From NCBI RefSeq assembly GCF_017888565.1, contig NZ_JAGHFX010000004.1, positions 62,001 through 126,000 of the forward strand: DNA of 64,000 nucleotides. Direction: 5' to 3'. Below the pieces are notes generated by a model. It had not been told where the DNA came from. It did no database searches and saw only the letters and a list, made by a program, of their open reading frames with translations. This document shows positions 18,225-28,251 of the stretch, piece after piece; the first letter of the stretch is position 1; each line of letters begins with the position of its first letter. The translations under genes were made by a program, and so were the position numbers. Origin of the DNA: Clostridium sp. GTDB lineage: Bacteria; Bacillota; Clostridia; Clostridiales; Clostridiaceae.

Positions 18225-19898
18225 TTATTCTACATCTTCTTCACTTATTATTTCATTAATTGGTGCACCAGGTGCAACCATAGGAAATACCTTTTTATCA
18301 TTATGAATTACATAATCAATTACTACTGGCCCTTTAAACTCTAAGGCTTCCCTTAACGCAGGTTCTAGTTCTTCTTTTTCATAAACCCTAAAACCTCTTC
18401 CCCCAAAAGCCTCAATTAATTTAACAAAATCAGTTGATCTATTTAAAGTTGTTGATGAATATCTTGCTTCATAGAAAAAGTTTTGCCATTGCCTTACCAT
18501 CCCTAATGAATTATTATTAACTATTATTACAATTACAGGCAAATTATTTTTAACTGCTGTAGCTAGTTCATTACAATTCATTCCAAAGCTTCCATCACCA
18601 GCTATATTAAAAACCTGCTTATTCTTTAATGCAATTTGAGCCCCAATTGATGCTCCTAATCCAAATCCCATAGTTCCAAGCCCGCCTGAAGATATGAAGC
18701 TTCTTGGATTTTTATATTTAAAGTATTGAGCTGCCCACATTTGATGTTGACCAACTTCAGTTGCAATTACAAAACTTCCATCATCTAATTCACTTAACTT
18801 TCTAAATAAAAACTCTGGTGTTAATTCTCTTGTAACAAAAGTATCTCTATCATTTAAAGACTTGAGTTCATTCATTTTACTTAACCATTCTTCATTTTTC
18901 TTTTCTTTTAATAATGGTATTAATTTTTGAAGAACAATCTTTAAATCCCCAACTATAAACGAATCTACTTTAATATTTTTATTAATTTCTGCTGGATCTA
19001 CATCTATATGAACTACCTTTGCATTCTTTATATTTTTTTGATTATTTATAACTCTATCACTAAACCTTGCTCCTAAATTTATTAAAAGATCACATTTAGT
19101 GGCAAGTATATTTGATGCTTTAGTTCCATGCATACCTATCATGCCCGTATATAAAGGATGATTATAATGAAATGCTGAAATCGCCATAAGAGAAGTCGCT
19201 ATTGGTGAATTTATTTTATCAACAAACTCCTTTAGCTCTTCAAAAGCTTCTGATGCTACTATTCCTCCTCCTGCATACACAAAAGGATTTTCTGCCTCAT
19301 TTATTAAAGCTGCTACCTCTTCTAAGGCTTCATTAGTTATATGCTTTGTTTTTCTCGTTACTTCCTTTGGCACTATAGGTTCATATTTTGCTTTAGCTGC
19401 TGTAATATCTTTTGGTATATCTATTAGCACCGGCCCCGGTCTTCCTTCTTTAGCTATATAAAAAGCTTCTCTTATAATATTTTGTAAATCATTAACATCT
19501 TTAACTATATAATTATGCTTTGTTATCGGCATAGTTATTCCAGTTATATCTACTTCTTGAAAACTATCTTTTCCAAGAAGCTGCTTTGTAACATTTCCTG
19601 TTATTGCAACCATAGGTATGGAATCCATATATGCAGTTGCTATGCCAGTCACAAGATTAGTTGCCCCAGGTCCAGAAGTTGCTAAACATACCCCAACCCT
19701 TCCAGTAGCCCTAGCATATCCATCTGCTGCATGTGCCGCCCCTTGCTCATGCGCTGTTAATATATGATTTATCTTATCCCTATATCTATACAATTCATCA
19801 TATATATTAAGAACAGCACCACCAGGATATCCAAAAATAGTATCAACACCCTCATCTAAAAGAGATTTAATCAATATTTCAGCCCCTGTTAAAAACAT
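18225..19898 (-). CDS. ilvB: Acetolactate synthase catalytic subunit
   Basis: ThDP-dependent enzyme joining two pyruvates, or pyruvate and 2-ketobutyrate. 557 residues. The N-terminal PYR domain has the catalytic Glu in LTAHEQGAAHAADGYARATG. The central domain includes FVYAGGG and NLGARFSDRV. The C-terminal ThDP-binding motif reads GDGSFGMNCNELATAV...NNNSLGMVRQWQ. The biosynthetic type is indicated by the operon and by the separate regulatory subunit gene at the operon start. ATG follows AAGGGGGG. Confidence 0.97.
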   Translation of the reverse strand: MFLTGAEILIKSLLDEGVDTIFGYPGGAVLNIYDELYRYRDKINHILTAHEQGAAHAADGYARATGRVGVCLATSGPGATNLVTGIATAYMDSIPMVAITGNVTKQLLGKDSFQEVDITGITMPITKHNYIVKDVNDLQNIIREAFYIAKEGRPGPVLIDIPKDITAAKAKYEPIVPKEVTRKTKHITNEALEEVAALINEAENPFVYAGGGIVASEAFEELKEFVDKINSPIATSLMAISAFHYNHPLYTGMIGMHGTKASNILATKCDLLINLGARFSDRVINNQKNIKNAKVVHIDVDPAEINKNIKVDSFIVGDLKIVLQKLIPLLKEKKNEEWLSKMNELKSLNDRDTFVTRELTPEFLFRKLSELDDGSFVIATEVGQHQMWAAQYFKYKNPRSFISSGGLGTMGFGLGASIGAQIALKNKQVFNIAGDGSFGMNCNELATAVKNNLPVIVIIVNNNSLGMVRQWQNFFYEARYSSTTLNRSTDFVKLIEAFGGRGFRVYEKEELEPALREALEFKGPVVIDYVIHNDKKVFPMVAPGAPINEIISEEDVE

Positions 19899-19918
19899 AA
19901 ATACCCCCCTTTTTTACA

Positions 19919-21586
19919 TTATTTAAGTATTGCTCCTTTGCTAGCAGAGCTTACTAACTTAGCATACCTCGCTAAGTATCCTTCTTTTACTTTTGATTCT
20001 AGTAATTTTAGATTTTTTCTTCTTTCTGCTAAAACTTCATCATCTATTAAAAGTTCTAGTTTACCCTTTGGTATATCTATTGAAATAGTGTCTCCTTCTT
20101 CAACTAATGCTATTGTTCCTCCTTCTGCCGCTTCTGGAGATACATGTCCTATTGCAGCTCCTTTTGTTGCCCCACTAAATCTTCCATCTGTTATTAATGC
20201 TACGTATTTATCTAAGCCCATTCCTGCTATTGCGGATGTAGGAGATAGCATTTCTCTCATTCCTGGTCCACCTTTTGGTCCTTCATACCTTATTACTACT
20301 ACATCACCTTTTACTATTTTTTTAGAAAGAATTGCTTCTATTGCTTCTTCTTCGGAATCAAATACTCTTGCCGGCCCCTTATGTGTTAACATTTCTTCTA
20401 ATACTGCTGATTTTTTAACTACTGCCCCATCTTCTGCTAGATTTCCTTTTAATACTTGAATACCACCTGTAGCGCTATATGGATTATCTATATTTCTTAT
20501 TACATTATTATCATTTACAACTGCACCTTTTAGATTTTCCTTATGTGTCTTAGAAGTTGCTGTTATACAATCTAAATGTAATAAATCTTTCTTTGAAAGT
20601 TCTTTCATAACAGCTTGTATTCCACCAGCCCAATATAAATCTTCTATATGAGTTTCTGATGCTGGTGCTAATTTACAAAGGTTTGGAGTTTTTGAAGATA
20701 CTTCGTTGATAATATCTAAGTTCATTTCAACCTTTGCTTCATTTGCAATTGCAGTTAAATGAAGCACACTATTTGTTGAGCATCCTAAAGCCATATCAAC
20801 TGTTAAAGCATTTTTTATAGATTTTTCATTAACTATATCTCTTGGCTTTATATCTTTTTCTAATAAATTCATTATTTTCATCCCTGCATATTTAGCAAGT
20901 CTTATTCTTTCTGAATATACTGCTGGTATAGTACCATTACCAGGTAATGCTAACCCTAAAACCTCTGCTAAACAATTCATTGAATTTGCTGTAAACATTC
21001 CCGAACATGATCCACACGTTGGACACGCCTTATTTTCAAGATCACATAAATCCCCTTCTAACATAGTCCCATTCTCATACGCCCCAACTGCTTCAAACAT
21101 AGTTGAAAGTGATACTTCCTTACCATTAAATTTTCCTGCAAGCATTGGTCCTCCACTCACAACAATTGCTGGAATGTTTAACCTTAATGATGCCATCATC
21201 ATTCCTGGAACAATCTTATCGCAATTTGGTATTAAAACTAATGCATCAAATCCATGAGCCTTGACCATGCACTCTATGGTATCTGCTATAAGTTCTCTTG
21301 TAACTAATGAATACTTCATTCCTTCATGTCCCATGGCAATACCATCACATACTCCTATAGTAGGAAATACTAAAGGGGTTCCCCCAGATAACAATATTCC
21401 TTTTTTAACTGCTTCAACTATTTTATCTAAATTTATATGACCTGGAATTATATCATTTTGTGATGTTACAACTCCAATTAATGGTCTATTTATTTCTTCA
21501 TCTGTGAGACCTGTAGCCTTTAGTAATGATCTGTGAGGAGCTCTTGATGGTCCCTTTTTAACTACATCACTTCTCAAATAACTCAC
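19919..21586 (-). CDS. ilvD: Dihydroxy-acid dehydratase
   Basis: Fe-S enzyme dehydrating dihydroxy acids to the keto acids of valine and isoleucine. 555 residues. Cluster cysteines are seen in [13 protein letters not shown] and [20 protein letters not shown], followed by [11 protein letters not shown]. The C-terminal domain has [18 protein letters not shown] and [16 protein letters not shown] after AGAGGTGAG, only 5 bases from the leuB stop, consistent with tight operon packing. Confidence 0.97.
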   Translation of the reverse strand: MSYLRSDVVKKGPSRAPHRSLLKATGLTDEEINRPLIGVVTSQNDIIPGHINLDKIVEAVKKGILLSGGTPLVFPTIGVCDGIAMGHEGMKYSLVTRELIADTIECMVKAHGFDALVLIPNCDKIVPGMMMASLRLNIPAIVVSGGPMLAGKFNGKEVSLSTMFEAVGAYENGTMLEGDLCDLENKACPTCGSCSGMFTANSMNCLAEVLGLALPGNGTIPAVYSERIRLAKYAGMKIMNLLEKDIKPRDIVNEKSIKNALTVDMALGCSTNSVLHLTAIANEAKVEMNLDIINEVSSKTPNLCKLAPASETHIEDLYWAGGIQAVMKELSKKDLLHLDCITATSKTHKENLKGAVVNDNNVIRNIDNPYSATGGIQVLKGNLAEDGAVVKKSAVLEEMLTHKGPARVFDSEEEAIEAILSKKIVKGDVVVIRYEGPKGGPGMREMLSPTSAIAGMGLDKYVALITDGRFSGATKGAAIGHVSPEAAEGGTIALVEEGDTISIDIPKGKLELLIDDEVLAERRKNLKLLESKVKEGYLARYAKLVSSASKGAILK

Positions 21587-21591
21587 CTCTT

Positions 21592-22668
21592 TTATCCTAA
21601 TATTTTTTGTAAAACTAACTCTCCCATTTCCTTAGTTCCAACTAGCTTCATTCCCTCACTCATAATATCACCTGTTCTATATCCATTTTTTAGAACTTCT
21701 ACAACAGATTCTTCTATAAGTCTAGCTTCTTCTTCTAAATTAAAACTAAACCTTAGCATCATTGCTGCTGAAAGTATTGTTGCTAGTGGATTTGCTATTC
21801 CCTTTCCTGCAATATCCGGTGCACTTCCATGTATCGGCTCATACATTCCAAGAGTACCATCTCCTAGTGAAGCTGAAGGTAACATTCCTATAGATCCTGT
21901 TATCATACTAGCTTCATCAGATAAAATATCTCCAAACATATTAGATGTTACTATCACATCAAACTGTCTTGGGTCCCTAACTAATTGCATAGCTGCATTA
22001 TCAACATACATATGATTTACTTCTACCTCTGGATAATCCTTAGCTACTTCTTCTATAACACTTCTCCATAACCTTGAAGTTTCTAAAATATTTGCCTTAT
22101 CAACACTAGTAAGTTTTTTCTTTCTCTTCATTGCTGTATCAAATGCTATTTTAGCTATTCTTCTTACTTCATTTACATTATATCTTTCAGTATCATAAGC
22201 TCCATCAACACCATTTATATCTTCTCTTCCTCTTTCTCCAAAATATATGCCACCAGTTAATTCTCTAACTACACATATATCAATTCCATCTCCTATAATG
22301 CTATCTTTAAGTGGAGATGCATCCTTAAGAGGTTCATATAATAAAGCTGGCCTTAAATTACAATATAAATTCATTCCACCTCTAAGCCCAAGTAACGCTT
22401 GTTCTGGCCTGATTTTCGAATTTGGATTATCCCACTTATGGCCTCCAACTGCACCAAGCAATATGGCATTAGCCTTCTTACATGATTCCAAAGTTTCATC
22501 CGGAAGAGGTGTTCCTTTTTCATCAATTGCACATCCTCCAGCTAATAAATACTCATATTCAAACACATGATTAAACTTATCCCCAACACAATTTAAAATA
22601 TTCACAGTTTGTTCCACAACCTCTGGACCAATTCCATCCCCTGGTATAACTGCTATTTTATAATTCAT
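21592..22668 (-). CDS. leuB: 3-isopropylmalate dehydrogenase
   Basis: NAD-dependent oxidative decarboxylase, 358 residues from the ATG at 22668 ([17 protein letters not shown]). The frame is open 19 codons further upstream, but that extension encodes intergenic repeat sequence and the GGGGGG site sits before 22668. Active-site features: [31 protein letters not shown], Lys in TSVDKANIL, and the metal-binding [14 protein letters not shown]. With CimA upstream it would also act on erythro-3-methylmalate in the citramalate route. Confidence 0.96.
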   Translation of the reverse strand: MNYKIAVIPGDGIGPEVVEQTVNILNCVGDKFNHVFEYEYLLAGGCAIDEKGTPLPDETLESCKKANAILLGAVGGHKWDNPNSKIRPEQALLGLRGGMNLYCNLRPALLYEPLKDASPLKDSIIGDGIDICVVRELTGGIYFGERGREDINGVDGAYDTERYNVNEVRRIAKIAFDTAMKRKKKLTSVDKANILETSRLWRSVIEEVAKDYPEVEVNHMYVDNAAMQLVRDPRQFDVIVTSNMFGDILSDEASMITGSIGMLPSASLGDGTLGMYEPIHGSAPDIAGKGIANPLATILSAAMMLRFSFNLEEEARLIEESVVEVLKNGYRTGDIMSEGMKLVGTKEMGELVLQKILG

Positions 22669-22682
22669 ATCTAAAAGCCCCC

Positions 22683-22735
22683 CTTGTATTAATTGATAAT
22701 GGACATTTGACAATTGCTCTTCCATTATCCATTGA
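22683..22735. repeat. Dispersed repeat between leuD and leuB
   Basis: Contains ATTGATAATGGACATTTGAC and CCATTATCCATTGACTATG, the same words as in the repeats at 14.0, 23.25 and 26.2 kb. It fills the leuD-leuB gap and is read in frame by the spurious leuB extension. Confidence 0.5.
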
Positions 22736-23224
22736 CTATGAATTTTTCTTAATATAGTTTACTAGTCCATTGCTATTTATTATTTTTTGCATAAACTCTG
22801 GAAACGGCTCTCCTTGATATTCTTGATTTTTTGATTTATTTTTTATAATTCCTGTAGTAAAGTCTATTTCAAGCTCATCTCCTGCATCTATTGACTTAAC
22901 TGCTTCCTCGCACTCTATTATTGGCAGTCCTATATTTATTGCATTTCTATAAAATATCCTTGCAAATGTTGATGCTATTACACAACTTACTCCACTTTCT
23001 TTTATTGCTATTGGAGCATGCTCCCTTGATGATCCACATCCAAAATTCTTATTTGCAACAATTATATCTCCCGCTTTAACATTCTTAGTAAAATCAGAAT
23101 CTATATCCTCCATACAATGCGTTGCTAACTCCTTAGGATCCGATGTATTTAAATACCTTGCAGGAATTATTACATCAGTATCTACATTGTCACCATATTT
23201 AAAAACTCTTCCACTTGCTTTCAT
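22736..23224 (-). CDS. leuD: 3-isopropylmalate dehydratase small subunit
   Basis: 162 residues, short archaeal/clostridial type. Pairs with LeuC to isomerise 2- to 3-isopropylmalate, and citramalate in the CimA route. Swivel-domain features: [32 protein letters not shown], and [19 protein letters not shown] after AAGGGGG. The C-terminus overlaps nothing, and a repeat separates it from leuB. Confidence 0.95.
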   Translation of the reverse strand: MKASGRVFKYGDNVDTDVIIPARYLNTSDPKELATHCMEDIDSDFTKNVKAGDIIVANKNFGCGSSREHAPIAIKESGVSCVIASTFARIFYRNAINIGLPIIECEEAVKSIDAGDELEIDFTTGIIKNKSKNQEYQGEPFPEFMQKIINSNGLVNYIKKNS

Positions 23225-23236
23225 TTTTATACCCCC

Positions 23237-23320
23237 TTATTTTAATTGACAATGGAAAATTGATAATTGTGGATATAACTCAGCTCGCCTGAGCTATTTC
23301 CTAGATTGTCCATTATCCAT
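23237..23320. repeat. Palindromic repeat inside the leuC-leuD gap
   Basis: The left end reads AATTGACAATGGAAAATTG, the centre is a hairpin CTCAGC-TCGC-CTGAG, and the right end reads TTGTCCATTATCCATTG, complementary in part to the left end. The whole unit can fold on itself. It lies between two cotranscribed genes, so it is an interesting possible site of partial termination or RNA processing. There is no strong T-run after the stem. Confidence 0.6.
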
Positions 23321-23324
23321 TGCT

Positions 23325-24584
23325 CTATACTTCTTCAGGATTTGTTATCTTCCCCATCAATGCTGATGCTGCTGCTACTGCTGGACTTGCTAGGTATACT
23401 TCTGATTCAACGTGTCCCATTCTTCCTACGAAGTTTCTGTTTGTTGTTGATATTGCTCTTTCACCTTTTGCAAGTATTCCCATATGCCCACCTAGGCATG
23501 GACCACAAGTTGGTGTTGAAAATACTGCCCCAGCTTCTACTAAATCTTTTATTATTCCTTCTTCTAAAGCCTGAAGATAAATATTTTGAGTTCCTGGGAA
23601 TACAATACATCTAACTCCCTTTTTAACTTTTTTACCTTTTAGTATATTTCTTGCAACTCTTAAATCTGATATCCTTCCATTTGTGCAAGATCCTATAACA
23701 ACTTGATCTACAGCTACTTCCCCAACTTCATCTATAGTTCTTGTGTTATCTGGTAAATGTGGAAATGCTACTGTTGGTCTTAATGCGCTTAAATCTATTT
23801 CATAAATTTCATCATATTCAGCATCTTCATCTGCTTCATAGACTTTCCATTCTCTTTGTGCATGGTCCATTAAGTATTTAATTGTTACATCATCTACTGG
23901 AAATATTCCGTTTTTTCCACCAGCTTCAATAGCCATATTGGCCATTGTAAATCTATCATCTATTGATAAATGTTTTAGTCCATCTCCTACAAATTCCATG
24001 GATTTATATAAAGCACCATCAACACCTATCATCCCAATTATATGAAGTATTACATCTTTTCCACTAACCCATTTTGATGGTTTGTTTTTTAATACAAACT
24101 TTATTGCTGAAGGAACCTTAAACCAACATTTACCTGTAGCCATTCCAGCTGCCATATCTGTTGATCCTATTCCTGTTGAAAATGCTCCTAATGCTCCATA
24201 TGTGCAAGTATGTGAATCTGCCCCAATTACAACATCTCCTGCAACTGCTAACCCCTTTTCTGGTATTAAGCAATGTTCTATTCCCATTTCACCAACTTCA
24301 AAAAAATTAGTTATCTCTTTTTCTATTGCAAATTCTCTAATAAATTTACACTGTTCTGCTGCTTTTATATCTTTATTTGGTGTAAAGTGATCTGGTACTA
24401 TAGCTATTTTATCTTTATTAAATACCTTATCTAAATTTAATTTATTAAATTCTTTTACTGCAACTGGAGATGTAATATCATTACCTAATACTAAATCTAA
24501 ATTTGCTTCAATTAATTGACCTGCCTTTACACTTTCTAGTCCTGCATGATCCGCTAGAATCTTTTGAGTCATAGTCATTCCCAT
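23325..24584 (-). CDS. leuC: 3-isopropylmalate dehydratase large subunit
   Basis: 419 residues, aconitase superfamily, shorter prokaryotic class. Substrate and cluster features: [34 protein letters not shown], the first cluster Cys in [13 protein letters not shown], and the pair in [16 protein letters not shown] after AAGGGGGAC. Forms the [4Fe-4S] hydro-lyase with LeuD. Confidence 0.96.
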   Translation of the reverse strand: MGMTMTQKILADHAGLESVKAGQLIEANLDLVLGNDITSPVAVKEFNKLNLDKVFNKDKIAIVPDHFTPNKDIKAAEQCKFIREFAIEKEITNFFEVGEMGIEHCLIPEKGLAVAGDVVIGADSHTCTYGALGAFSTGIGSTDMAAGMATGKCWFKVPSAIKFVLKNKPSKWVSGKDVILHIIGMIGVDGALYKSMEFVGDGLKHLSIDDRFTMANMAIEAGGKNGIFPVDDVTIKYLMDHAQREWKVYEADEDAEYDEIYEIDLSALRPTVAFPHLPDNTRTIDEVGEVAVDQVVIGSCTNGRISDLRVARNILKGKKVKKGVRCIVFPGTQNIYLQALEEGIIKDLVEAGAVFSTPTCGPCLGGHMGILAKGERAISTTNRNFVGRMGHVESEVYLASPAVAAASALMGKITNPEEV

Positions 24585-24600
24585 GTTTTTAGTCCCCCTT

Positions 24601-26196
24601 TTAAAAATACATTCTTACTGTTTTTTCTATATCTTTTATTAATTTATATTCTAAAGAATCGACTAAAGCTATCCAACTAGCCTGCACAACATCTCTTGAT
24701 ACCCCAACTGTACTCCAATTTTCTACCCCGTCTGTTGATTCTATAAGAACTCTTACCTTTGCTCCTGTAGCACTTTCTGAATCTAAAACTCTAACTTTAT
24801 AATCTACTAATCTGATTTCTTTTAATTGTGGATAAAAACTTTCAAGAGCTTCTCTTAACGCTTTATCCAATGCATTTACAGGTCCATCACCTTCACATGC
24901 AGTCATTTTATTCTTACCATCAACTGTTATATTAATTAATGCTGTTGAAGTAAAATCCTTATTATTCCATGGCTGTTCTCCTATGGTTTTAAAATGATTA
25001 AGCTTGAAGAAAGGTTTATACTTTCCTATTGTCTTTCTTATTAAGAGTTCTACTGTCCCTTCTGCCCCTTCAAACTTATAGCCCTCATATTCTAATTCCT
25101 TTAGCCTATTAGTTATCTTTTCTACTTCTTCACTTTCTCTTGTTATGTTTGGAAAAATTTTTTGTATTTCTTTTAGAATTGTGCTTTTACCGCTTACTTC
25201 TGATACTAAAAACCTTCTATCATTACCTATAAGCTCTGGTTTTATATGCTCATATGATTTTGATGATTTACAAACTGCATCTATATGCATCCCACCCTTA
25301 TGTGCAAAAGCTGATGCTCCTATATATGGCATATTATCTAATAAATTTATATTCGAAATTTCTGAAATGAACCTTGCTGCCTTTGTTAAATTTGCTAACT
25401 TTTCTTGTGGTATGGTCTCATATCCCATTTTTAATTGTAATGTTGGAATAATAGCTGATAAATTAGTATTGCCACATCTTTCCCCAACACCTATAAAAGT
25501 TCCTTGAACATGGCATATCCCTTCTTCTATAGCCATTATTGAATTAGATATCGCCATTCCAATATCATTATGACAATGAATTCCTACTCTTCCACCTATT
25601 GATTCTATTACATTTTTTGATATATTTTTAATTTCAGATGGAAGCGTCCCTCCATTTGTATCACATAATACTATTACATCAGCCCCAGCTTCCTTTGCAG
25701 TATTTATAGTTTCCATAGCATATGCTTTATTTTCTTTATATCCATCAAAGAAATGCTCTGCATCAAATATGACTTCTTTATTCTTACTTTTTATATATTT
25801 AATTGAATCAGTTATCATATTTATATTTTCATTCAATGAAGTTTTCAATATTTCCTTAACTTGAAAATCCCATGCTTTACCGAAGATAACAATAACATCT
25901 GTTTCTGCTTTTATTAAACTTTTTATATTAATATCATCTTCAGCCTTAATGTTCGCTTTTCTTGTTGCTCCAAATGCTGCTAACTTAGAATTCTTTAAAT
26001 TAACTTTTTTCATCCTTTCAAAAAATTCCATGTCCTTTGGATTTGACCCAGGATTTCCCGCCTCTATATAAGATACCCCTATCTCATCTAACGCCATAGC
26101 AACCTTTATCTTATCTTCAAGAGAAAATGAAATATCTTCACCCTGTGCCCCATCCCTTAAAGTCGAATCAAAAATCTCTATTCGCCTATTGCTCAT
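24601..26196 (-). CDS. cimA: (R)-citramalate synthase
   Basis: 531 residues from the ATG at 26196 behind GGGGGTG. An open extension of 25 codons encodes repeat DNA and is rejected. Condenses pyruvate and acetyl-CoA to citramalate, giving 2-ketobutyrate without threonine. HMGL-like barrel: [37 protein letters not shown] (a signature of the citramalate rather than isopropylmalate group), and [15 protein letters not shown]. The C-terminal LeuA-like regulatory dimer domain (about 390-531) probably binds isoleucine. No true leuA or ilvA occurs in the operon. The alternative would be 2-isopropylmalate synthase, which I judge less likely. Confidence 0.88.
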   Translation of the reverse strand: MSNRRIEIFDSTLRDGAQGEDISFSLEDKIKVAMALDEIGVSYIEAGNPGSNPKDMEFFERMKKVNLKNSKLAAFGATRKANIKAEDDINIKSLIKAETDVIVIFGKAWDFQVKEILKTSLNENINMITDSIKYIKSKNKEVIFDAEHFFDGYKENKAYAMETINTAKEAGADVIVLCDTNGGTLPSEIKNISKNVIESIGGRVGIHCHNDIGMAISNSIMAIEEGICHVQGTFIGVGERCGNTNLSAIIPTLQLKMGYETIPQEKLANLTKAARFISEISNINLLDNMPYIGASAFAHKGGMHIDAVCKSSKSYEHIKPELIGNDRRFLVSEVSGKSTILKEIQKIFPNITRESEEVEKITNRLKELEYEGYKFEGAEGTVELLIRKTIGKYKPFFKLNHFKTIGEQPWNNKDFTSTALINITVDGKNKMTACEGDGPVNALDKALREALESFYPQLKEIRLVDYKVRVLDSESATGAKVRVLIESTDGVENWSTVGVSRDVVQASWIALVDSLEYKLIKDIEKTVRMYF

Positions 26197-26218
26197 TGCT
26201 AAAACACCCCCAAAGATA

Positions 26219-26365
26219 ATTAACAATTGACAGTGGATAATCGACAATTGATAATTATGGATATAATTCATCTATGCTGAATTATTAATTTTTTTCTAAA
26301 CTCCTTAGAAGTTTATTCCTTAATTGCCCATTATCAATTATGCATTATCAATTAACTTGTCATTA
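26219..26365. repeat. Compound repeat between ilvN and cimA
   Basis: Two or more copies of words such as ATTGACAGTGGATAATCGAC, ACAATTGATAATTATGG, and, in the other orientation, CCCATTATCAATTATGCATT and TTGTCATTATCCATTAATT. A central AATTCAT/ATGCTGAATT stem is present. It belongs to the family at 14.0, 22.7 and 23.25 kb. Confidence 0.55.
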
Positions 26366-26369
26366 TCCA

Positions 26370-26882
26370 TTAATTAAAATATTCCCCATAACTTGTTATA
26401 TCCTTGTCTCCTCTTTCTAATGCTGTTATTCCTGTTCTTACTATTTCAACTATTCCGTAGTCTTCCATAAGTTCAATCAAAGCATTTATCTTGCTATCAT
26501 CACCAGTTAATTCTATTGTTACTGTGTTATGGGCAACGTCTATTATTTTACTTCTAAATATTTTCACTACCTCGTTTATTGCTCCTCTTTTTTCTGGCGA
26601 AGCCTGAACTTTAATTAAAACCAACTCCCTATATACTGAAAATTCTGACTTTAATTCATGCACTCGTAGAACATCTTCTAGCTTATTGAGTTGTTTCGTA
26701 AATTGTTCTAGAATATCTTCATTCCCCATCAATACAATTGTCATTCTTGATATTTCTGGATTTTCTGTTCTTCCAACAGTTAAACTATCAATATTAAACC
26801 CACGTCTTGCAAATAATCCTGAAACCCTAGTCAATACCCCAGATGAATTACGCACCAGTACAGATAATACGTGCCTTTCCAA
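26370..26882 (-). CDS. ilvN: Acetolactate synthase regulatory subunit
   Basis: 170 residues from the TTG at 26882, preceded by AAAGGGGGC; a longer open frame reaches into the leader terminator and is rejected. N-terminal ACT domain (LERHVLSVLVRNSSGVLTRV, ARRGFNIDSLTVGRTE) that senses valine or other branched-chain amino acids, and a C-terminal domain at about 85-160 (ELVLIKVQASPEKRGAINEV). Activates and feedback-regulates IlvB, which is encoded six genes downstream. First gene after the T-box. Confidence 0.94.
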   Translation of the reverse strand: MERHVLSVLVRNSSGVLTRVSGLFARRGFNIDSLTVGRTENPEISRMTIVLMGNEDILEQFTKQLNKLEDVLRVHELKSEFSVYRELVLIKVQASPEKRGAINEVVKIFRSKIIDVAHNTVTIELTGDDSKINALIELMEDYGIVEIVRTGITALERGDKDITSYGEYFN

Positions 26883-26913
26883 CTTTTTAGCCCCCTTTAT
26901 TAAAAAATTGTGT

Positions 26914-27180
26914 AAAAAAACCACCCTTAATGATATGACTCAATATGGTGGTAATAAACATTCCGCCTTAAATTACACTATCACTAGGTTCTAACAAACC
27001 CTTGCCTTTAACGGTGCTTACCGGTAGTCTCTTACTCATACCCCCTTGTACTTTCTGGACACTGCTCTGGAGTGATAATTATTTAGTAAAGTATCCATTC
27101 ACACCTACCATGGACTCTCTGTAACTTTATTTTCTAAACAAAAGTCTCCGTCTTCGCATTTATAAAATTTATAAGGACAT
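26914..27180 (-). promoter_or_regulatory. T-box leader with Ile (AUC) specifier and terminator
   Basis: The minus-strand RNA shows stem I features of T-box leaders: CAGAGAGTCC, GGTAGGTGTGAA, and the specifier region TATCACTCCAGAG, where ATC followed by A reads as an isoleucine codon. Further along come ACCGTTA and, at the 3' end, a terminator ACCACC-18 bases-GGTGGT followed by T7 just before the ilvN site. Uncharged tRNA-Ile would favour antitermination of the operon. The usual T-box core AGGGTGG appears only as AAGGCGGAATG upstream of the terminator, a departure from consensus. Confidence 0.85.
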
Positions 27181-27202
27181 ATTAAATTTTGTTATTGTTA
27201 AA

Positions 27203-27231
27203 ATTTTACTCCCCAATTCTTCAAGTGTCAA
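27203..27231 (-). promoter_or_regulatory. Promoter of the ilv-leu operon
   Basis: On the minus strand, TTGACA (27226-27231), 17-base spacer, TAAAAT (27203-27208). A near-consensus sigma-A promoter that would start the T-box RNA near 27195. Confidence 0.8.
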
Positions 27232-27721
27232 TTGCAAATTGAAAACTTTACCAATCTGTTTTTTGAATACAATTTCAAAGAGATAATATTATTATTTTAA
27301 TATTAAATTAATATATTTATTTATAAATTACTAATATTTCCTTTTTTATAATATATTTATTTCATCAAAATATCTATTTTTTTATTAAATTTATTTATCA
27401 ATAAAATTATCCTATACACTTATTGTTTATCTTATTTACACTTTTTATAATAATAGTAAAATATTATATATAATATTAGAAATCATTTATCATAGCTTAA
27501 TAGCAAAAATTAAATGTAATGAAAATCAATTGTAGAACTGATATTGCTATAAATGATGTTAGTAAAGTTGTTTATTAATCCTTAGACATTAAATAGATCA
27601 ATAAAATATAATTTTATATTCTAAGTTAGATATTAGACATAGTGAATTTAGTTAGATAATAAAGTAGATAATTTATTATTTATTTTAATATAAAATATGT
27701 AAATTGAGAGGGATGTTTTTT
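27232..27721. other. Divergent intergenic region
   Basis: About 490 bases of AT-rich DNA between the operon promoter and the 116-residue orphan gene. No ORF of note. It presumably holds the plus-strand promoter of the orphan. Confidence 0.4.
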
Positions 27722-28072
27722 ATGTACGGATTTCCACCACTACAATTGACTGTAGTAAATATTACCAATAATACTGATACAACTATTAATGATATTTCCT
27801 TTAATTATGAGGGAAGTATGGTAGAAGATGTAGTTATTTCTACATTAAAACCTAGACAAAATAAACAGACAGGAATTTCTACTATCAATCTAAAAAATCA
27901 TACTGATATTATGATGTATAATAAAACAAATGAAGAGAAATTCTCATATGCATTAAGACCTGATGCAATTAATCCTGGTGTTGCTGTTAAATATTCAGGA
28001 GTACTTCATATAAGAATAAATGACGTAAAGGATAATGGGGAATTACAATTATTAGTAACAATAGAGGGATAG
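27722..28072 (+). CDS. Unrecognised 116-residue beta-rich protein
   Basis: ATG at 27722 follows GAGAGGG with a 9-base gap; an open TTG 18 bases earlier overlaps that site. The protein starts MYGFPPLQLTVVNITNNTDT and looks like an all-beta sandwich: alternating hydrophobic strands (VVISTLKPRQNKQTGISTI, YSGVLHIRINDV, GELQLLVTIEG) with N-x-T-rich turns. There is no signal peptide or membrane segment. It stands alone between divergent and convergent neighbours, with a very strong terminator. Family not recognised. A structural or binding role is the most one can say. Confidence 0.65.
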   Translation: MYGFPPLQLTVVNITNNTDTTINDISFNYEGSMVEDVVISTLKPRQNKQTGISTINLKNHTDIMMYNKTNEEKFSYALRPDAINPGVAVKYSGVLHIRINDVKDNGELQLLVTIEG

Positions 28073-28148
28073 ACATAAAAATAAAGGACCTAACGAAACA
28101 CGAACCCCTTGAAATTCAACCAAACTTGTAAAATAATTGTATATTATA

Positions 28149-28194
28149 ATTAAAGAATAAACTCAGCTAAAGAGCTGAGTTTATTCTTTAATTA
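28149..28194. terminator. Bidirectional terminator, 21-base perfect stem
   Basis: Perfect inverted repeat of 21 bases with an AAAG loop. The core is ACTCAGCT/AGCTGAGT, the same core as the dispersed hairpins at 14.06 and 23.28 kb. It ends the 116-residue gene on the plus strand and glmM on the minus strand. Confidence 0.85.
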
Positions 28195-28251
28195 TTTCAT
28201 TCACATTTGAAATGATAATTTCAAACATCACTTTATTTTTTCATTATTCTA

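Noticed and set aside
19938..20459. 173-codon plus-strand ORF opposite ilvD
   Set aside because: Antisense shadow of a complete, well-supported ilvD gene.
22669..22725. N-terminal extension of leuB
   Set aside because: It encodes dispersed repeat sequence, and the proper ribosome binding site and conserved start lie at 22668.
26197..26271. N-terminal extension of cimA
   Set aside because: Repeat-derived sequence; the family starts at the [10 protein letters not shown] position with GGGGGTG just before it.
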